A stretch of 64,000 nt of DNA. Origin: Candidatus Kouleothrix ribensis. GTDB taxonomy: Bacteria > Chloroflexota > Chloroflexia > Chloroflexales > Roseiflexaceae. Both the position numbers and the translations under genes were made by a program. The DNA is taken from the NCBI GenBank assembly GCA_016722075.1, contig JADKGW010000001.1, positions 2,852,001 through 2,916,000 of the forward strand, written 5' to 3'. Under the pieces are notes generated by a model, which had not been told where the DNA came from, made no database searches, and was given only the letters and a program-made list of their open reading frames with translations. This document shows positions 8,229 through 18,600 of this stretch, one piece after another. How positions within the stretch are numbered: the stretch's first letter is position 1; each line of letters starts with the position of its first letter.

Positions 8229-10127
8229 ATGAACATACTTTCGCTCGAGTCGATTAGTAAGCAGTTTGCCGACCGCCCGCTGCTCGATCAGGTGTCGCTC
8301 GGCATCGAGGCCGGCGAGCGGATTGGCGTAGTCGGTGTCAACGGTAGCGGCAAGACCACCCTGCTGCGGATTGTGGCCGGGGCCGAGCCGCCCGATGCTG
8401 GGCGCATCAGCATGGCCCGCGGCCTGCGCGTGGCCTACCTACCGCAAAACCCCCAGCTCGACCCGCAGCTCACGGCGCTTGAGCAGATCTTTCGTGGCGA
8501 CACGCCCGAGATCCAGCTGCTGCGCGCCTACGAGCACGCCGCCGCCGCACTTGCGGCCGCCCCGCACGATCGCCGCCTGCAAGATGCGCTGGCCGGCCTG
8601 GTGGCACAGATCGACGCGGCCGGCGCCTGGGATCTCGAGCACGACGCGCGCACCACGCTCGGCCGGCTCGGCATCGTCGACCTGGACACACCGGCGGGTG
8701 CGCTCTCGGGCGGGCAGCGCAAGCGGGTGGCTATGGCCGCCACACTGCTCAGCCCGGCCGACCTGCTGATCCTCGATGAGCCAACCAACCACATCGACAT
8801 CGATACAGTCGCCTGGCTCGAAGGCTTCCTGATGCGCTCAACCGCCGCGCTACTGCTAGTGACGCACGACCGCTATTTCCTCGACCGCGTGGTCGGCCGG
8901 ATTGTTGAGATCGAGCGCGCGCAGCTGTTCACCTACCCGGCCAACTACAGCCACTTCCTCGAACTCAAGGCCGCGCGCGCCGAGCAGCAGGCGGCCGGCG
9001 AGGCCCGCCGCCAGACCATCCTGCGTAAAGAGCTGGCCTGGCTACGCCGTGGCGCGCAGGCGCGCACCACCAAGCAGCAGGCACGCATCGACCGGATCGC
9101 CGGCATGCAGGCCGCAACGCCCGATGCACCCCCGGCCACGCTTGAGATTTCGGTGGCCGCGCGCCGGATTGGCAAGCGCGTGATTGAGCTGCGCGGCGTG
9201 GCCAAACGCTTCGGCCAACGCACGCTGGTGCGCAACCTCGACCTGAGCCTCGGCCCGCGCGACCGGCTGGGCATCATCGGGCCAAACGGCAGCGGCAAAA
9301 CCACACTGCTGAACATGATCGCCGGGCGCCTGCCGCCCGACGCCGGCACCGTGGTGATCGGCGACACCGTCCACCTGGCTTACTACGACCAGGAGAGCGC
9401 CGAGCTCGACGAGTCGCTGCGCGTGATCGACTATATAAAGGATGCGGCCGAGCTAGTGCGCACCGGCGAGGGCGCGCTGATCAGCGCCGCGCAGATGCTC
9501 GATCGGTTTCTGTTCGCGCCGCCAACGCACTACACCCCGATCGCCAAGCTCTCGGGCGGCGAGCGGCGGCGCCTATACCTGCTGCGCAAGCTGGTGGCCG
9601 CGCCGAACGTGCTGCTGCTCGACGAGCCTACGAACGATCTCGACATCCAGACGCTGGCGGTGCTTGAGGATTACCTCGACGATTTTGCGGGCGCGCTGGT
9701 GGTGGTGTCGCACGATCGCTACTTCCTCGACCGCACGGCCGAGCGGCTGCTGGTGTTCGCAGGCGATGGGCAGGTAGACGAGCAGCCCGGCAACTATAGC
9801 GCCTACGCCGAGCGGCGCCAGCAAGATGCCGGCGCCAAACCGGCAGGCACCGGCGCCGAGCGGGCCAGGCCGAAGCCCGCCGAGCCGCAGCCAGACAGGC
9901 CACGCAAGCTGACCTTCAAAGAAACGCGTGAGCTTGCGACACTCGAAGGCACGATCGCCACGCTCGAACGCGAGCAGGCCGAGCTGCAAGCGCAGATCAC
10001 CGCAGCATCGAGCGACTACCAGCTGCTGGTGCGGCTGACCGAGGCGCTCGAGCGGGCCAGCACCAGGCTCGAGGCCGCCTTCGAGCGCTGGAGCGAGCTG
10101 GCCGAGATCGCCGAGGCCGGCGCGTGA
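8229..10127 (+). CDS. ABC-F family ATPase (Uup type)
   Basis: 632 residues, soluble, two nucleotide-binding domains and no membrane helices. The Walker A motifs are GVNGSGKTTLL and GPNGSGKTTLL. The signatures are LSGGQRKR and LSGGERRR, and the Walker B motifs LLILDEPTNHIDI and VLLLDEPTNDLDI. The linker ELAWLRRGAQARTTKQQARID and the C-terminal coiled coil (about 560-625) match the Uup branch, which acts on ribosomes or nucleic-acid structures rather than in transport. Length equals the family norm. The start follows a -10 box by 6 nt with no ribosome site. A specific role such as tRNA or ribosome maintenance versus DNA recombination cannot be read from sequence. Confidence 0.92.
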   Translation: MNILSLESISKQFADRPLLDQVSLGIEAGERIGVVGVNGSGKTTLLRIVAGAEPPDAGRISMARGLRVAYLPQNPQLDPQLTALEQIFRGDTPEIQLLRAYEHAAAALAAAPHDRRLQDALAGLVAQIDAAGAWDLEHDARTTLGRLGIVDLDTPAGALSGGQRKRVAMAATLLSPADLLILDEPTNHIDIDTVAWLEGFLMRSTAALLLVTHDRYFLDRVVGRIVEIERAQLFTYPANYSHFLELKAARAEQQAAGEARRQTILRKELAWLRRGAQARTTKQQARIDRIAGMQAATPDAPPATLEISVAARRIGKRVIELRGVAKRFGQRTLVRNLDLSLGPRDRLGIIGPNGSGKTTLLNMIAGRLPPDAGTVVIGDTVHLAYYDQESAELDESLRVIDYIKDAAELVRTGEGALISAAQMLDRFLFAPPTHYTPIAKLSGGERRRLYLLRKLVAAPNVLLLDEPTNDLDIQTLAVLEDYLDDFAGALVVVSHDRYFLDRTAERLLVFAGDGQVDEQPGNYSAYAERRQQDAGAKPAGTGAERARPKPAEPQPDRPRKLTFKETRELATLEGTIATLEREQAELQAQITAASSDYQLLVRLTEALERASTRLEAAFERWSELAEIAEAGA

Positions 10128-10137
10128 CTCACGACCA

Positions 10138-10175
10138 GGGCGAACATATCGTCGGGGCGAACGTTATGTTCGCCC
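10138..10175. repeat. REP-like hairpin next to the RAYT remnant
   Basis: GGGCGAACATA (10138-10148) and TATGTTCGCCC (10165-10175) form a perfect 11-bp stem with a 16-nt loop, 11 nt after the ABC-F stop and immediately before the RAYT-like remnant. REP palindromes commonly flank RAYT genes, so this may be the cognate REP. It could equally act as the ABC-F terminator. Confidence 0.5.
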
Positions 10176-10179
10176 ACGA

Positions 10180-10647
10180 CTCGCGCAAAAGCAGGGCCGC
10201 GCCAGCTTATTCGGCAGCCTGGCCGACGCACACGTTCAGCTAAACGATGCTGGTGATACGATTGCCGCAATCTAGTCAGCGCTTCCGCAGCGCTTCGCAA
10301 CGATAGAGCTCGATGCATGCGTGGTCATGCCCGATCATCTGCACGATATTCTGGCGCTTGCCGATCAACCGCCCGCGAAACATACCCCCGCGCCGGTGCC
10401 CGCTCGCGGCCAGCGCCTAAACGGAACATTGCCTGGCACGATCGGCCGGATCGTACAGGCGTATAAGTCGCTGAGCACCCGCGCATATGTGGGCGGCGTC
10501 AAGCGACGCGGATGGATGCCGTTCACCAGCCGGTTGTGGCAGCGCAATTACTACGAGCGGATCATCCGCAATCAGGCCGCGCTGAACGCAGTTCGCGCGT
10601 ATATTGAGCGAAACCCTAGCGAGCACGCAGCCGCGCAAACATTTTGA
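10180..10647 (+). pseudogene. REP-associated tyrosine transposase (RAYT, Y1/HUH) remnant
   Basis: The frame ending at 10647 reads, without frameshift, QGRASLFGSLADAHVQLNDAG, then an in-frame TAG at 10273-10275, then SALPQRFATIELDACVVMPDHLH and LWQRNYYERIIRN. These are the expected RAYT segments in order, including the MPDHLH HUH motif and the catalytic Tyr region. The stop sits where the family has Trp in its W-ALPQ motif (TGG to TAG). The first 30-40 residues of the family (start Met, TICTQGR region) are missing or unrecognisable. A downstream GTG at 10321 leaves a 108-residue open stretch, but it lacks half the fold. Its end overlaps the region just before the kinase start. Confidence 0.75.
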
Positions 10648-10654
10648 GTATCCG

Positions 10655-12577
10655 ATGATGACTAAACCGGGCGACCTGCTTCTAAATCGCTACAAACGCA
10701 TACGCCTGCTGGGCAGCGGCGGGTTTGGCGCGGTGTACCTGGCCGAAGACACGCGGCTGGGCCGGGCGGTGGCGATCAAAGAGATGGACGCCGAGCGGCT
10801 CGCACCGGCCGAGCGTGCGCCGGCCGAGCAGATGTTCGAGCGCGAGGCGCGCATGCTGGCGTCGCTCGATCACCCCGGCCTGACGCGTATCTGGGATTTC
10901 TTTCAGGCCGACCGGTGCGCCTACCTGGTGATGGAGTATGTGCCCGGCCAGACGCTGCGCGAGCTGCTCAACCGGCACGGCGGCCCGCTCGACCAGTCGC
11001 TGGTGCTGGAGTGCGCGCTCCAGCTGTGCGATGTGCTTCAGTACCTGCATAGCCGCCGCCCGCAGGTGATCTTCCGCGACCTCAAACCCGCGAATGTGAT
11101 GGTGGTTGAGCAGCAGACCGACCCCGCCTTTGCGCCCGAGCCGCTGTCGCTGCGGCTGATCGACTTTGGTATCGCGCGGCTGTTCAACCCCGATCGCACC
11201 GCCGACACCTTGATCATCGGCACGCCCGGCTACGCGCCGCCTGAGCAGTACGGCCAGGGCCAGACCGACCAGCGCAGCGATATTTACAGCCTGGGCGCGA
11301 CACTGCACCAGCTGCTTAGCGGGCAGGCGCCCGGCGCCGCGCCACCGCCGCCACTGACTACGCTCAATCCGGCGGTGGCGCCCGAGCTGGCGCGCATCAT
11401 CGCACGTGCGACGGCCTACGCCGCTGCGGATCGCTACCCGTGCGTCGAAGATCTGCGCGCCGACCTGCTGGCGCTGCGGCCGGCACCTACGCCGGCGCCG
11501 CGCGCCACCCCGGCAACCCCAAGCGCCGCCCCTACAGCCCCGCGCGCCACGCCACGCGCGGCCCCGCCGCCGCTGGCGCTGCCTAACCGGCCTACACCAG
11601 CGCGCACGTCGGCGCTGGGGCTTGTGCTGGCAGTGTTGGCGATTGTCGCGATCGGTGCGATCGGCGTGCTGGGCTTGCGCGCGTTCGGGCAGATAACCGG
11701 GCCGGGTGCTGGGGGCGCACCTGGGCCTGCGCCGACCGTGCCGCCGGCATCGCAAGAGTGGCTGCTGCCTGGCGCATCTGGGCAGATTGCCTTTGGCCAG
11801 CAGGGCCAGGGCGGCTTCGACGTATGGGTCGCTACGCTTGGCGGCGAGGCGCCACGCAGGCTCACCAACGACCAGCGCAGCTATAGCCCGGCCTGGTCGC
11901 CCGATGGCACGCAGCTGGCGATTACGCACGACCGCGACATCTACATTGGCACAGCCGCCAACCCCATGGCCCGGCAGATCCAGCTTGGCGGACTCCAGGC
12001 ACGCTACCCGGCCTGGTCGCCCGATGGCACGCAGCTAGCGCTGGCTACCAGCGCCAGCGCAAACGGGCCGTGGCGGCTGGCGATCATCACGCTCGCCAGC
12101 GGCGCGATCAGCTACCCCGACGCACCCGACAACATCGCCGGGCTGGCGTGGGCGCCGGGCAGCCGCCTGGTGTTCGCCGCCCCGGCCGACGCCGGCCAGC
12201 CGCAAGATCTGTTCGTGCTCGATGTAGGCCGGGCGGTGAACATCACCAACACGCCCGACACCGAAGAAGACCTGCCGAACTGGTCGCCCAACGGCCGCCG
12301 GCTGGCGTTCACCAGCAGCCCGGCCGGCGCCAACCAGCTCAACCTGCGCCAGATCACGCTGATCAACCCCGACGGTAGCGGCCGTCAGCAGCTGACCTTC
12401 GGCGCCGGCCCGCACACCAACGCGGTCTGGTCGCCCGATGGTGCCTGGATCGCCTACCTGGCCAAAGAGACCAGCCCCGACTGGCAGGTGTGGGCCATGC
12501 GCGCCGACGGCAGCGCCCCGCGCGTGCTGACCTTTGGCCCCGAGCGTAAATTCTACCTCAGCTGGGGGCCGGCTTAA
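10655..12577 (+). CDS. Serine/threonine protein kinase with transmembrane helix and extracellular PD40 beta-propeller
   Basis: 640 residues from the ATG ATG at 10655 (MMTKPGDLLLNRYKRI). An upstream in-frame ATG overlaps the RAYT remnant and is less likely. The Hanks-type kinase domain (about 10-280) shows GSGGFGAVY, the VAIKE lysine, FRDLKPANVM (the His of HRD is Phe, the Asp is kept), DFG in LIDFGIARL, and YAPPEQYG. An Ala/Pro/Thr linker leads to one membrane helix (about 332-355). Four or five TolB/PD40 blades follow, marked by AWSPDGTQL (twice), NWSPNGRRL and VWSPDGAWI. The propeller should face outside as a sensor, with the kinase inside. The ligand is unknown. No terminator is seen downstream. 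Confidence 0.9.
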   Translation: MMTKPGDLLLNRYKRIRLLGSGGFGAVYLAEDTRLGRAVAIKEMDAERLAPAERAPAEQMFEREARMLASLDHPGLTRIWDFFQADRCAYLVMEYVPGQTLRELLNRHGGPLDQSLVLECALQLCDVLQYLHSRRPQVIFRDLKPANVMVVEQQTDPAFAPEPLSLRLIDFGIARLFNPDRTADTLIIGTPGYAPPEQYGQGQTDQRSDIYSLGATLHQLLSGQAPGAAPPPPLTTLNPAVAPELARIIARATAYAAADRYPCVEDLRADLLALRPAPTPAPRATPATPSAAPTAPRATPRAAPPPLALPNRPTPARTSALGLVLAVLAIVAIGAIGVLGLRAFGQITGPGAGGAPGPAPTVPPASQEWLLPGASGQIAFGQQGQGGFDVWVATLGGEAPRRLTNDQRSYSPAWSPDGTQLAITHDRDIYIGTAANPMARQIQLGGLQARYPAWSPDGTQLALATSASANGPWRLAIITLASGAISYPDAPDNIAGLAWAPGSRLVFAAPADAGQPQDLFVLDVGRAVNITNTPDTEEDLPNWSPNGRRLAFTSSPAGANQLNLRQITLINPDGSGRQQLTFGAGPHTNAVWSPDGAWIAYLAKETSPDWQVWAMRADGSAPRVLTFGPERKFYLSWGPA

Positions 12578-12615
12578 CTATTTCGTAATCATCTGAAAAC
12601 CAAATGACAAAAGTG

Positions 12616-12624
12616 TGATATAAT
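12616..12624 (+). promoter_or_regulatory. Extended -10 promoter of the golvesin-like gene
   Basis: TGATATAAT (12616-12624) is a full extended -10 (TG-N-TATAAT) in an AT-rich patch between the kinase stop and ATG 12794. A convincing -35 is absent, as is normal for extended -10 promoters. The predicted leader is about 165 nt. Confidence 0.55.
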
Positions 12625-12793
12625 CGCGCCGTCGCCGATTGGGCGTCATCATTCGTGAGAACATTGTTCACTGCACGGCACTGATCGAGCCGCTCACCAC
12701 TCCGCTACCGCTCGATTGTATCCTGCCGTGGTTCGCCGGCCGCGCCTGGGCGCAGGGCTGGCCGTGAGCAATGCGGTTGTAGGAAAGGCGTGT

Positions 12794-14491
12794 ATGAGAC
12801 GACCGGCGCACCATGTATGTGCCAGATGGCTAGCCTGGCTGCTAGCACTGCTTAGTATCGTCGCCTCACCGGCCGCTGCGCTGGCGCAAGCCGCCCCGGC
12901 CCAATCTTCAGAATCTGGAACATATCAGTATACCCGCAGCGCAGCCGACGGTTCGCTGACACTTGCTCCCAACGCACCGGCCGCACCAGCGATCTATGGC
13001 CACTTCGCGCACTTCGGCATCGCCCTGGCCCCGCCGCAACAGTTCAGCACGAGCTTTACGCAGCTGCGCGTCGATTACGCCGCCAGCCTGCCGGCCGGCA
13101 CTGCGCTCCGCGTCGATGTGCGCGCCAGCGCCGATGGCCGGCGCTGGTCGGCATGGGAGATCGACCTGGCCAGCGGGGCGAGCGCCAGCTTCGCACAGCC
13201 GGCGCGCTTCGCGCAATACCGCGCCACCCTGCTCGGTAATCGCCAGCGCCCCACGCTCAGCGGCATGCGCCTCACGCCCGCGCGCGCCACGGCACTGTTC
13301 GCGACGATGAGCGACGACCGGCCGATCGCGCCGACCTGGAAGCTGCGTGCGACGCGCATGGGCATGGTCGGCGGGCGCACCGCCAACGGCCACCGCATCA
13401 CCAAACACGATCACTTCGTGTCGCTGCCGTCGTGGCGCTCGCTTGCGCCAAACGGCACCATGGACTATACCGTGCGGATTACGTACAACGGCCGCAGCTC
13501 CGTCGCACCGGTGTACGACGTTGGCCCCTGGAATGTCCACGATAACTACTGGGACGAGCAGCGCGAACGCTTTGACGATCTGCCGCGCGGCTGGCCCGAG
13601 GATCACGCGGCCTACTACGATGGCTACAACGGCGGCCGGGCCGAGAAGGGCAAGGTGCGCTTCCCCACTGCCGTCGATGTCGGCGATGGCGTGTGGTGGG
13701 ACGACCTGGGCATCAAGGGCGACCAGGCCACCGTCGAGATTACATTCCTATGGCTGGGCCGCGACCCACTCGCAGCCGAGCCGCCACCGCCGCCGCAGGC
13801 GACACCCGAGGCCACGCCCGCGCCAACCGAGCCACCGCAGGCGACACCCGAGGCCACGCCCGCACCAACCGAGCCGCCGCAGGCGACACCCGAGGCCACG
13901 CCCGCGCCAACCGAGCCGCCGCAGGCGACACCCGAGGCCACGCCCGCACCAACCGAGCCGCCGCAGGCGACACCCGAGGCCACGCCCGCACCAACCGAGC
14001 CGCCGCAGGCGACACCCGAGGCCACGCCCGCGCCAACCGAGCCGCCGCCCCAGCCGAGCGAAGTCGTAGCCGACACGCAGACACCCATGTTCAAAGGGCA
14101 AGCGGCGGTCGCCTGGTACGATGGGCCGAAAAGCTGCGGTGCAGGCGGGCACGCATACTGGACCTACACCACCACCGACCCGGCCGAGAGCGAGAACAGC
14201 GGCGAGTGGCGGCCGGCGCTCACCGCCGAGGCCATGTACGACGTGTACGTCAGCATCCCGGCCTGCGCCACCAAAAAGCCCAACACCACCAGCGCACGCT
14301 ACATCGTCCACCACCGCGACGGCACACAAGCGGTGGTGATCGACCAGGCCGCCGGCAAGGGCAGCTGGGTGTTGCTCGGGCGGTTCCCATTCCGCGCCGG
14401 CAGCGATGGCTTCGTTGAGCTGCGCGATGTGGCTGGGGATCGCATGCGGACGATCTGGTTTGATGCGTTGCGCTGGGTGCCAGTGCAGTAG
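12794..14491 (+). CDS. Secreted protein with golvesin-like C-terminal domain and TPEATPAP repeats
   Basis: 565 residues from ATG 12794, preceded by AGGAAAGG at 6 nt. The signal peptide (about 1-36) ends near ALAQA. An N-terminal beta-sandwich-like segment (about 45-180) is followed by a Trp/Tyr-rich domain (about 185-320, with YDVGPWNVHDNYWD and VWWDDLG). Next are six exact 14-residue repeats QATPEATPAPTEPP (335-418). The C-terminal domain (about 435-565: AVAWYDGPKS ... YIVHHRDGTQ ... WFDALRW) resembles the golvesin C-terminal carbohydrate-binding-like fold. The Pro/Thr repeats look like a cell-surface spacer. It is probably an extracellular wall- or glycan-binding protein. The substrate is unknown. 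Confidence 0.75.
   Translation: MRRPAHHVCARWLAWLLALLSIVASPAAALAQAAPAQSSESGTYQYTRSAADGSLTLAPNAPAAPAIYGHFAHFGIALAPPQQFSTSFTQLRVDYAASLPAGTALRVDVRASADGRRWSAWEIDLASGASASFAQPARFAQYRATLLGNRQRPTLSGMRLTPARATALFATMSDDRPIAPTWKLRATRMGMVGGRTANGHRITKHDHFVSLPSWRSLAPNGTMDYTVRITYNGRSSVAPVYDVGPWNVHDNYWDEQRERFDDLPRGWPEDHAAYYDGYNGGRAEKGKVRFPTAVDVGDGVWWDDLGIKGDQATVEITFLWLGRDPLAAEPPPPPQATPEATPAPTEPPQATPEATPAPTEPPQATPEATPAPTEPPQATPEATPAPTEPPQATPEATPAPTEPPQATPEATPAPTEPPPQPSEVVADTQTPMFKGQAAVAWYDGPKSCGAGGHAYWTYTTTDPAESENSGEWRPALTAEAMYDVYVSIPACATKKPNTTSARYIVHHRDGTQAVVIDQAAGKGSWVLLGRFPFRAGSDGFVELRDVAGDRMRTIWFDALRWVPVQ
13796..14047 (+). repeat. Six tandem 42-bp repeats inside the golvesin-like gene
   Basis: Six in-frame 42-bp units encode QATPEATPAPTEPP. 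Units differ by rare silent changes (GCGCCA/GCACCA, CCACCG/CCGCCG), so they are recent duplications and prone to length variation by slippage. Confidence 0.9.
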
Positions 14492-14519
14492 AGTCCGTGT
14501 TTCTGTGTGTGTTCCACAC

Positions 14520-15630
14520 GTGGAGCGTGGGGCTACGCGCCCCGCACGCACGCGGGGCCTGCGCGCCCCGAGACGCATGCGGGGGCTACGCGCCCCCGCA
14601 CCCCGCGGCAGGGGCCGCCGCCGGCCCCTGCACCCCGCCGCCGGGGTTTCACCCCGGACCCCCTATTTTGCGCTGTCGTATATGCATCGTTCTGCGCGCA
14701 TGCCTCGGGGCATCCCAAATGATTGTTGGCAAAAAACATGCGTGCTTCGGTGCGCACCAACCGAGTCGCTCGGCCATGGCATGAGTCGATACGCAGTGGG
14801 GTGGGATGGCCTCCTTTGCCGGAGGGGTTTTAGGGGAACCGGCTCGGTTCCCCTCATCGGGGGGCCGGGGGCGAAGCGCCCCGGAGGCGACGCGCCCCGG
14901 AAAGCCTGATCGGGAGTGCGGGGGCGAAGCGCCCCGTAAGGGCGGATCGATGTATCCGCCCTCAGCGGGGGCCGGGGGCGCAGCACCCGCATAAGGCACT
15001 GCGCGCAGGCCTCGGGGCAGCCCGACGAAGCATTGGCACATGGATGCGTGCTTCGGTCCGCACCACCTGAGTCACTCGGCCATGGCATGAGTCGATGCGC
15101 TTCAGGCTGGGATAGCCTCGCTTGCCGGAGGGGTTTTAGGGGAACCGGCTCGGTTCCCCTCATCGGGGGGCCGGGGGCGAAGCGCCCCGGAGCATCCCAG
15201 CGGGGGCCGGGGGCGAAGCGCCCCGGAGGCGACGCGCCCCGGAAAGCCTGATCGGGAGTGCGGGGGCAAAGCGCCCCGTAAGGGCGGATCGATGTATCCG
15301 CCCTCAGCGGGTAGCGGGAGCACGGGGGCGCAGCACCCGCATAAGGCACTGCGCGCATGCCTCAGGGCAGCCCGACGAAGCATTGGCACATGGATGCGTG
15401 CTTCGGTGCGCACCAACCGAGTCGCTCGGCCATGGCATGAGTTGATGCGCAGTGGGTTGGGATGGCCTCCTTTGCCGGAGGGGTTTTAGGGGAACCGGCT
15501 CGGTTCCCCTCATCGGGGGGCCGGGGGCGACGCGCCCCGGAGCATCCCGGCTGAGGGGCCGGGGGCGACGCGCCCCGCTGGGGCGGATCGACGTATCCGC
15601 CCCAGCGGGGGCCGGGGGCAAAGCATAAAA
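14520..15630. repeat. Left arm of a large inverted repeat array: GC-rich modular palindromes
   Basis: No gene is supported here. The block starts with hairpin-rich sequence (about 14520-14680). Three direct copies of a roughly 330-bp module follow, at about 14700, 15000 and 15350. Each copy contains CATGCCTCGGGGCA, GAGTCGCTCGGCCATGGCAT, the 9-bp stem GGGGAACCG/CGGTTCCCC and many GGGCGAAGCGCCCC hairpins. The reverse complement of the same modules occupies 19200-20372 on the other side of the GAF-phosphatase gene. Open frames here are by-products of GC-rich repeats. Confidence 0.85.
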
Positions 15631-18600
15631 CTAGGCCACACGCACCGCCACCAGAGTCATATCATCGTGCTGCGGCGCCGCAGCGCTGAACGCCGCGACC
15701 GCAGCGATGATCCGATCGACCACCTGGGCCGGGGGCAGCCCGCCGCTGTCGCGCATGATCGCCTCGAGCCGCTCGAATCCGAATAGCGTACGCTGGGCGT
15801 CGCGCGCCTCAACGATCCCATCGGTATAGAACAGCAGCAGGTCGCCGGCCTCGAGCGCCAGCTCGAGCGTGCTGTAGGGCGTGTCGGGCAGGATGCCCAG
15901 CGGCAGCGTGTTACCGGGCACCTCGAGGTACTCAATCCGGCCGTCGGCGCGGCGCAAGATCGGCGCGAGCTGGCCAGCGTTGGCCAGCGCCAACCGCCGC
16001 TGCCGCAGGTCGAGCGTGGCGTAGCACATGGCCACAAACGCGCGCGCCGGGATGTCGAGCGCAATCCAGCGGTTGGTCTCGCGCATCACCTCGCGCGGCG
16101 TCTGGTGGTCGCGCGCCTCCGAGCGGGCGATCGAGCGCGCCACGGCCATGAGCATAGCCGCCGGGATGCTCTTGCCCGACGCGTCGCCGATGATAAAGCT
16201 GATCAGGCTACTCGGCTGGGCAGCGCGCACGTCGCCGGCCGGGCCATCTGCGTCAAGCACGATCACATCATAGAAGTCGCCGCCGGTCTCGCGCGCGGGC
16301 AGGCACCGCGCGGCCATATCGAGCCCAGGCACCAGCGGCAGCGCGCGCGGGAACAGGTTGCGCTGGATCTGGCCGGCGATCTCAAGCTCCTGCTCGACAC
16401 GCGTCACCGACTCCTGGTACAGCCGCGCGTTTTCCATGGCCACGGCCGCCTGGCTGGCGAACGCCAGCGCCACCTCGGCGTCGCGCGCGGTGAAGCGGTG
16501 GGGGCTGTGCGCGCTGATGTTCAACACGCCCAGCACCTGGCCCTTGGCGATCAGCGGCGCGCCCAGCCACGAGCGCAGCGGCAGCTGCTCGGGTGTCGGC
16601 GACCACTCCGCCGCGCTGTGGGTATCGCCGATCACCAGCGGCACGCGCTGGCGCACCACCAGCGCTGCGGCGTTGAGCTGCTCGAGCGGGAAGCTGGTGT
16701 TGGCGGAGGCCCCGGTGCTGGCCGGCTTGCCCTGCAACGCCATGCGAAACTGGTCGCCCTGGAGCAGCAAGATCGAGGCGGTGTCGTAGGGGATCACCTC
16801 GCGCAGCTCGCGCAGAATAATATGCGGCACCTCGTCGGGGTCGAACGACGAGCTGATCACGCGCGCCACCTCGCGCAGCGTGTCTGCCGTGCGGCGGGCG
16901 GCCTGCTCGGCCGCAAACAGGCGCGCATTCTCGGCCAGCTGGCGCTCGCGCTCTTCGAACAGCCGCACCTTCTGCACCCCCAGGCTCAGGTGGCTGGCCA
17001 CCTGGCTCAACAGATCGAGCGTGCGCTGGTCGTACTGCGCCGGCCGGTAGTCCTGCACCGAGATCACGCCGATCGGCTGGCCCTCTTTGGCCACGAGCGG
17101 CACGCCGATCCAGGCGCGGGTGTTGTTCTCGGCCTGAAACAGCTGGGCGGCCACGCCCATGCCGATCAGCTCATCGCGCTGGGCCAGCAGGTCGTCGATG
17201 CGCAGGGCGCGGCGATGCTCAAGCACCCACTGGGTCAGGCTGCCGGGCACCGGCCGCTGGCCGCGCCAGGTGTCGGTTAGGCGCGTGCCGCGGTCGATGT
17301 AGGCCGAATGCGTGATCACGTGCGTCTCGACCTCGCAGATCACGATATAGAACACCGGCGCGTTGGTCAGGATCTGCAGCTGCTCGTACACCTGCTCGAT
17401 CATCTGCTCGAAGTCGTACGAGGCGCTCACCAGCTGGCCGATCTGGCCAATTGCGTCGAGCTCGCGGATGCGCCGCTCGCGCTCGCTGAGCAGGCGCACA
17501 TGCTGCACGTGCAGGGCCACCTGGTGGGCGGCATCGCGCAGAAAGTGCTCGTCGCGCTCGCTAAACGCGGCCGGCGTGTAGCTCTGGATGCCGATCATGC
17601 CGATCACCTGGCCGGCGCGGTCGAGCAGCGGCACGCCCAGCCAGGTGGCCGCCGGCCGGTTGGCGCCGATGATGTATTCGGCCAGGCCGGGGTACTGCCC
17701 GATCTCGGCCGGGAGGTCGCGCAGGTGCAGCGTGCGACGCTCGCGGATCACCCAGTGCGAGAGCGCACCGGGCGGCATGGGCTGATCCTTGAAGTAGGTG
17801 TACTCCTGGCCCTCGTCGATGCCGATGCCATCGGTGATCAGCTGGCGCTCGCTGTCGTAGACGATCATCAGGAACGCGTCGAGGCGCATGAACCCGTGCA
17901 GCGCCTCGTGAACCTGGCGCAGCAGGGTTGGCAAATCGCGCGCGGTGGCGGCAGTCTGGCCGATCCGGCTCAGCGCGCGCAGCTCGGCGATCTGGCGCTC
18001 GCGCTCGGCAAATAGCCGGCTGTTCTCAACCGCAATCGCCAGCTGGTGCCCAAATACCCGCGCCAGGTCGAGCTGGTCGGGCGTGAATGTGCGCGCCTCG
18101 GTGCCCAGCAGCACCAGCGCGCCGACGGTCTGATCGCCGAAGCGCAGCGGCACGCCCAGCAGCGACTCGAAGGTCTGTTGTGGGCCGAGGATCGACTGGT
18201 TGCGCAGGTTGTTGGGGATCACCAGCAGCTGGTGGTTGGTCAGCACCTGCTCGAACGGCGTGGCGCGCGCGGGCAGCCGCTCGGCGGCGCGCACGTACGC
18301 GTCGGTCAGGCCGTGGTGCGCCAGCATCACCAGCTCGCCGGCCTGGTGATCGAGCAGGCGGATGTTGCCGCCCTGCATACCCAGCAGCGGCATGATCAGC
18401 GCCAGCGCGTGATCGAGCAGCTCGGGCAGCGGGCGCTGCTCAACCAGCTCGGCCGCGAGCGCGCTCAGGGCGGCCAGCTCGCCGGTGCGCGCGGCCACGC
18501 GCGTGGCCAGGGCGTGGCTCAGCGCGCGCTGCTGCTGCGCGAGGTCGACATTCTCGAGCGCCACGCCGACGATATCGCCAAGCCGCTCGAGCAGCTCGAG

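Noticed and set aside
10273..10275. TAG read as Trp (stop-codon reassignment)
   Set aside because: TAG ends genuine genes in this window such as the PepSY gene, and the reassigned sites occur only in decayed transposases.
13624..14578. Long antisense frames under the golvesin-like gene
   Set aside because: They mirror the 42-bp repeats and GC-rich codons of the real gene; signal peptide and domain matches exist only on the plus strand.
14406..15621. Overlapping open frames in the left inverted-repeat arm
   Set aside because: They translate GC-rich palindromes (RPRPP, GASPP), have no ribosome sites and exist in mirrored form on the right arm.
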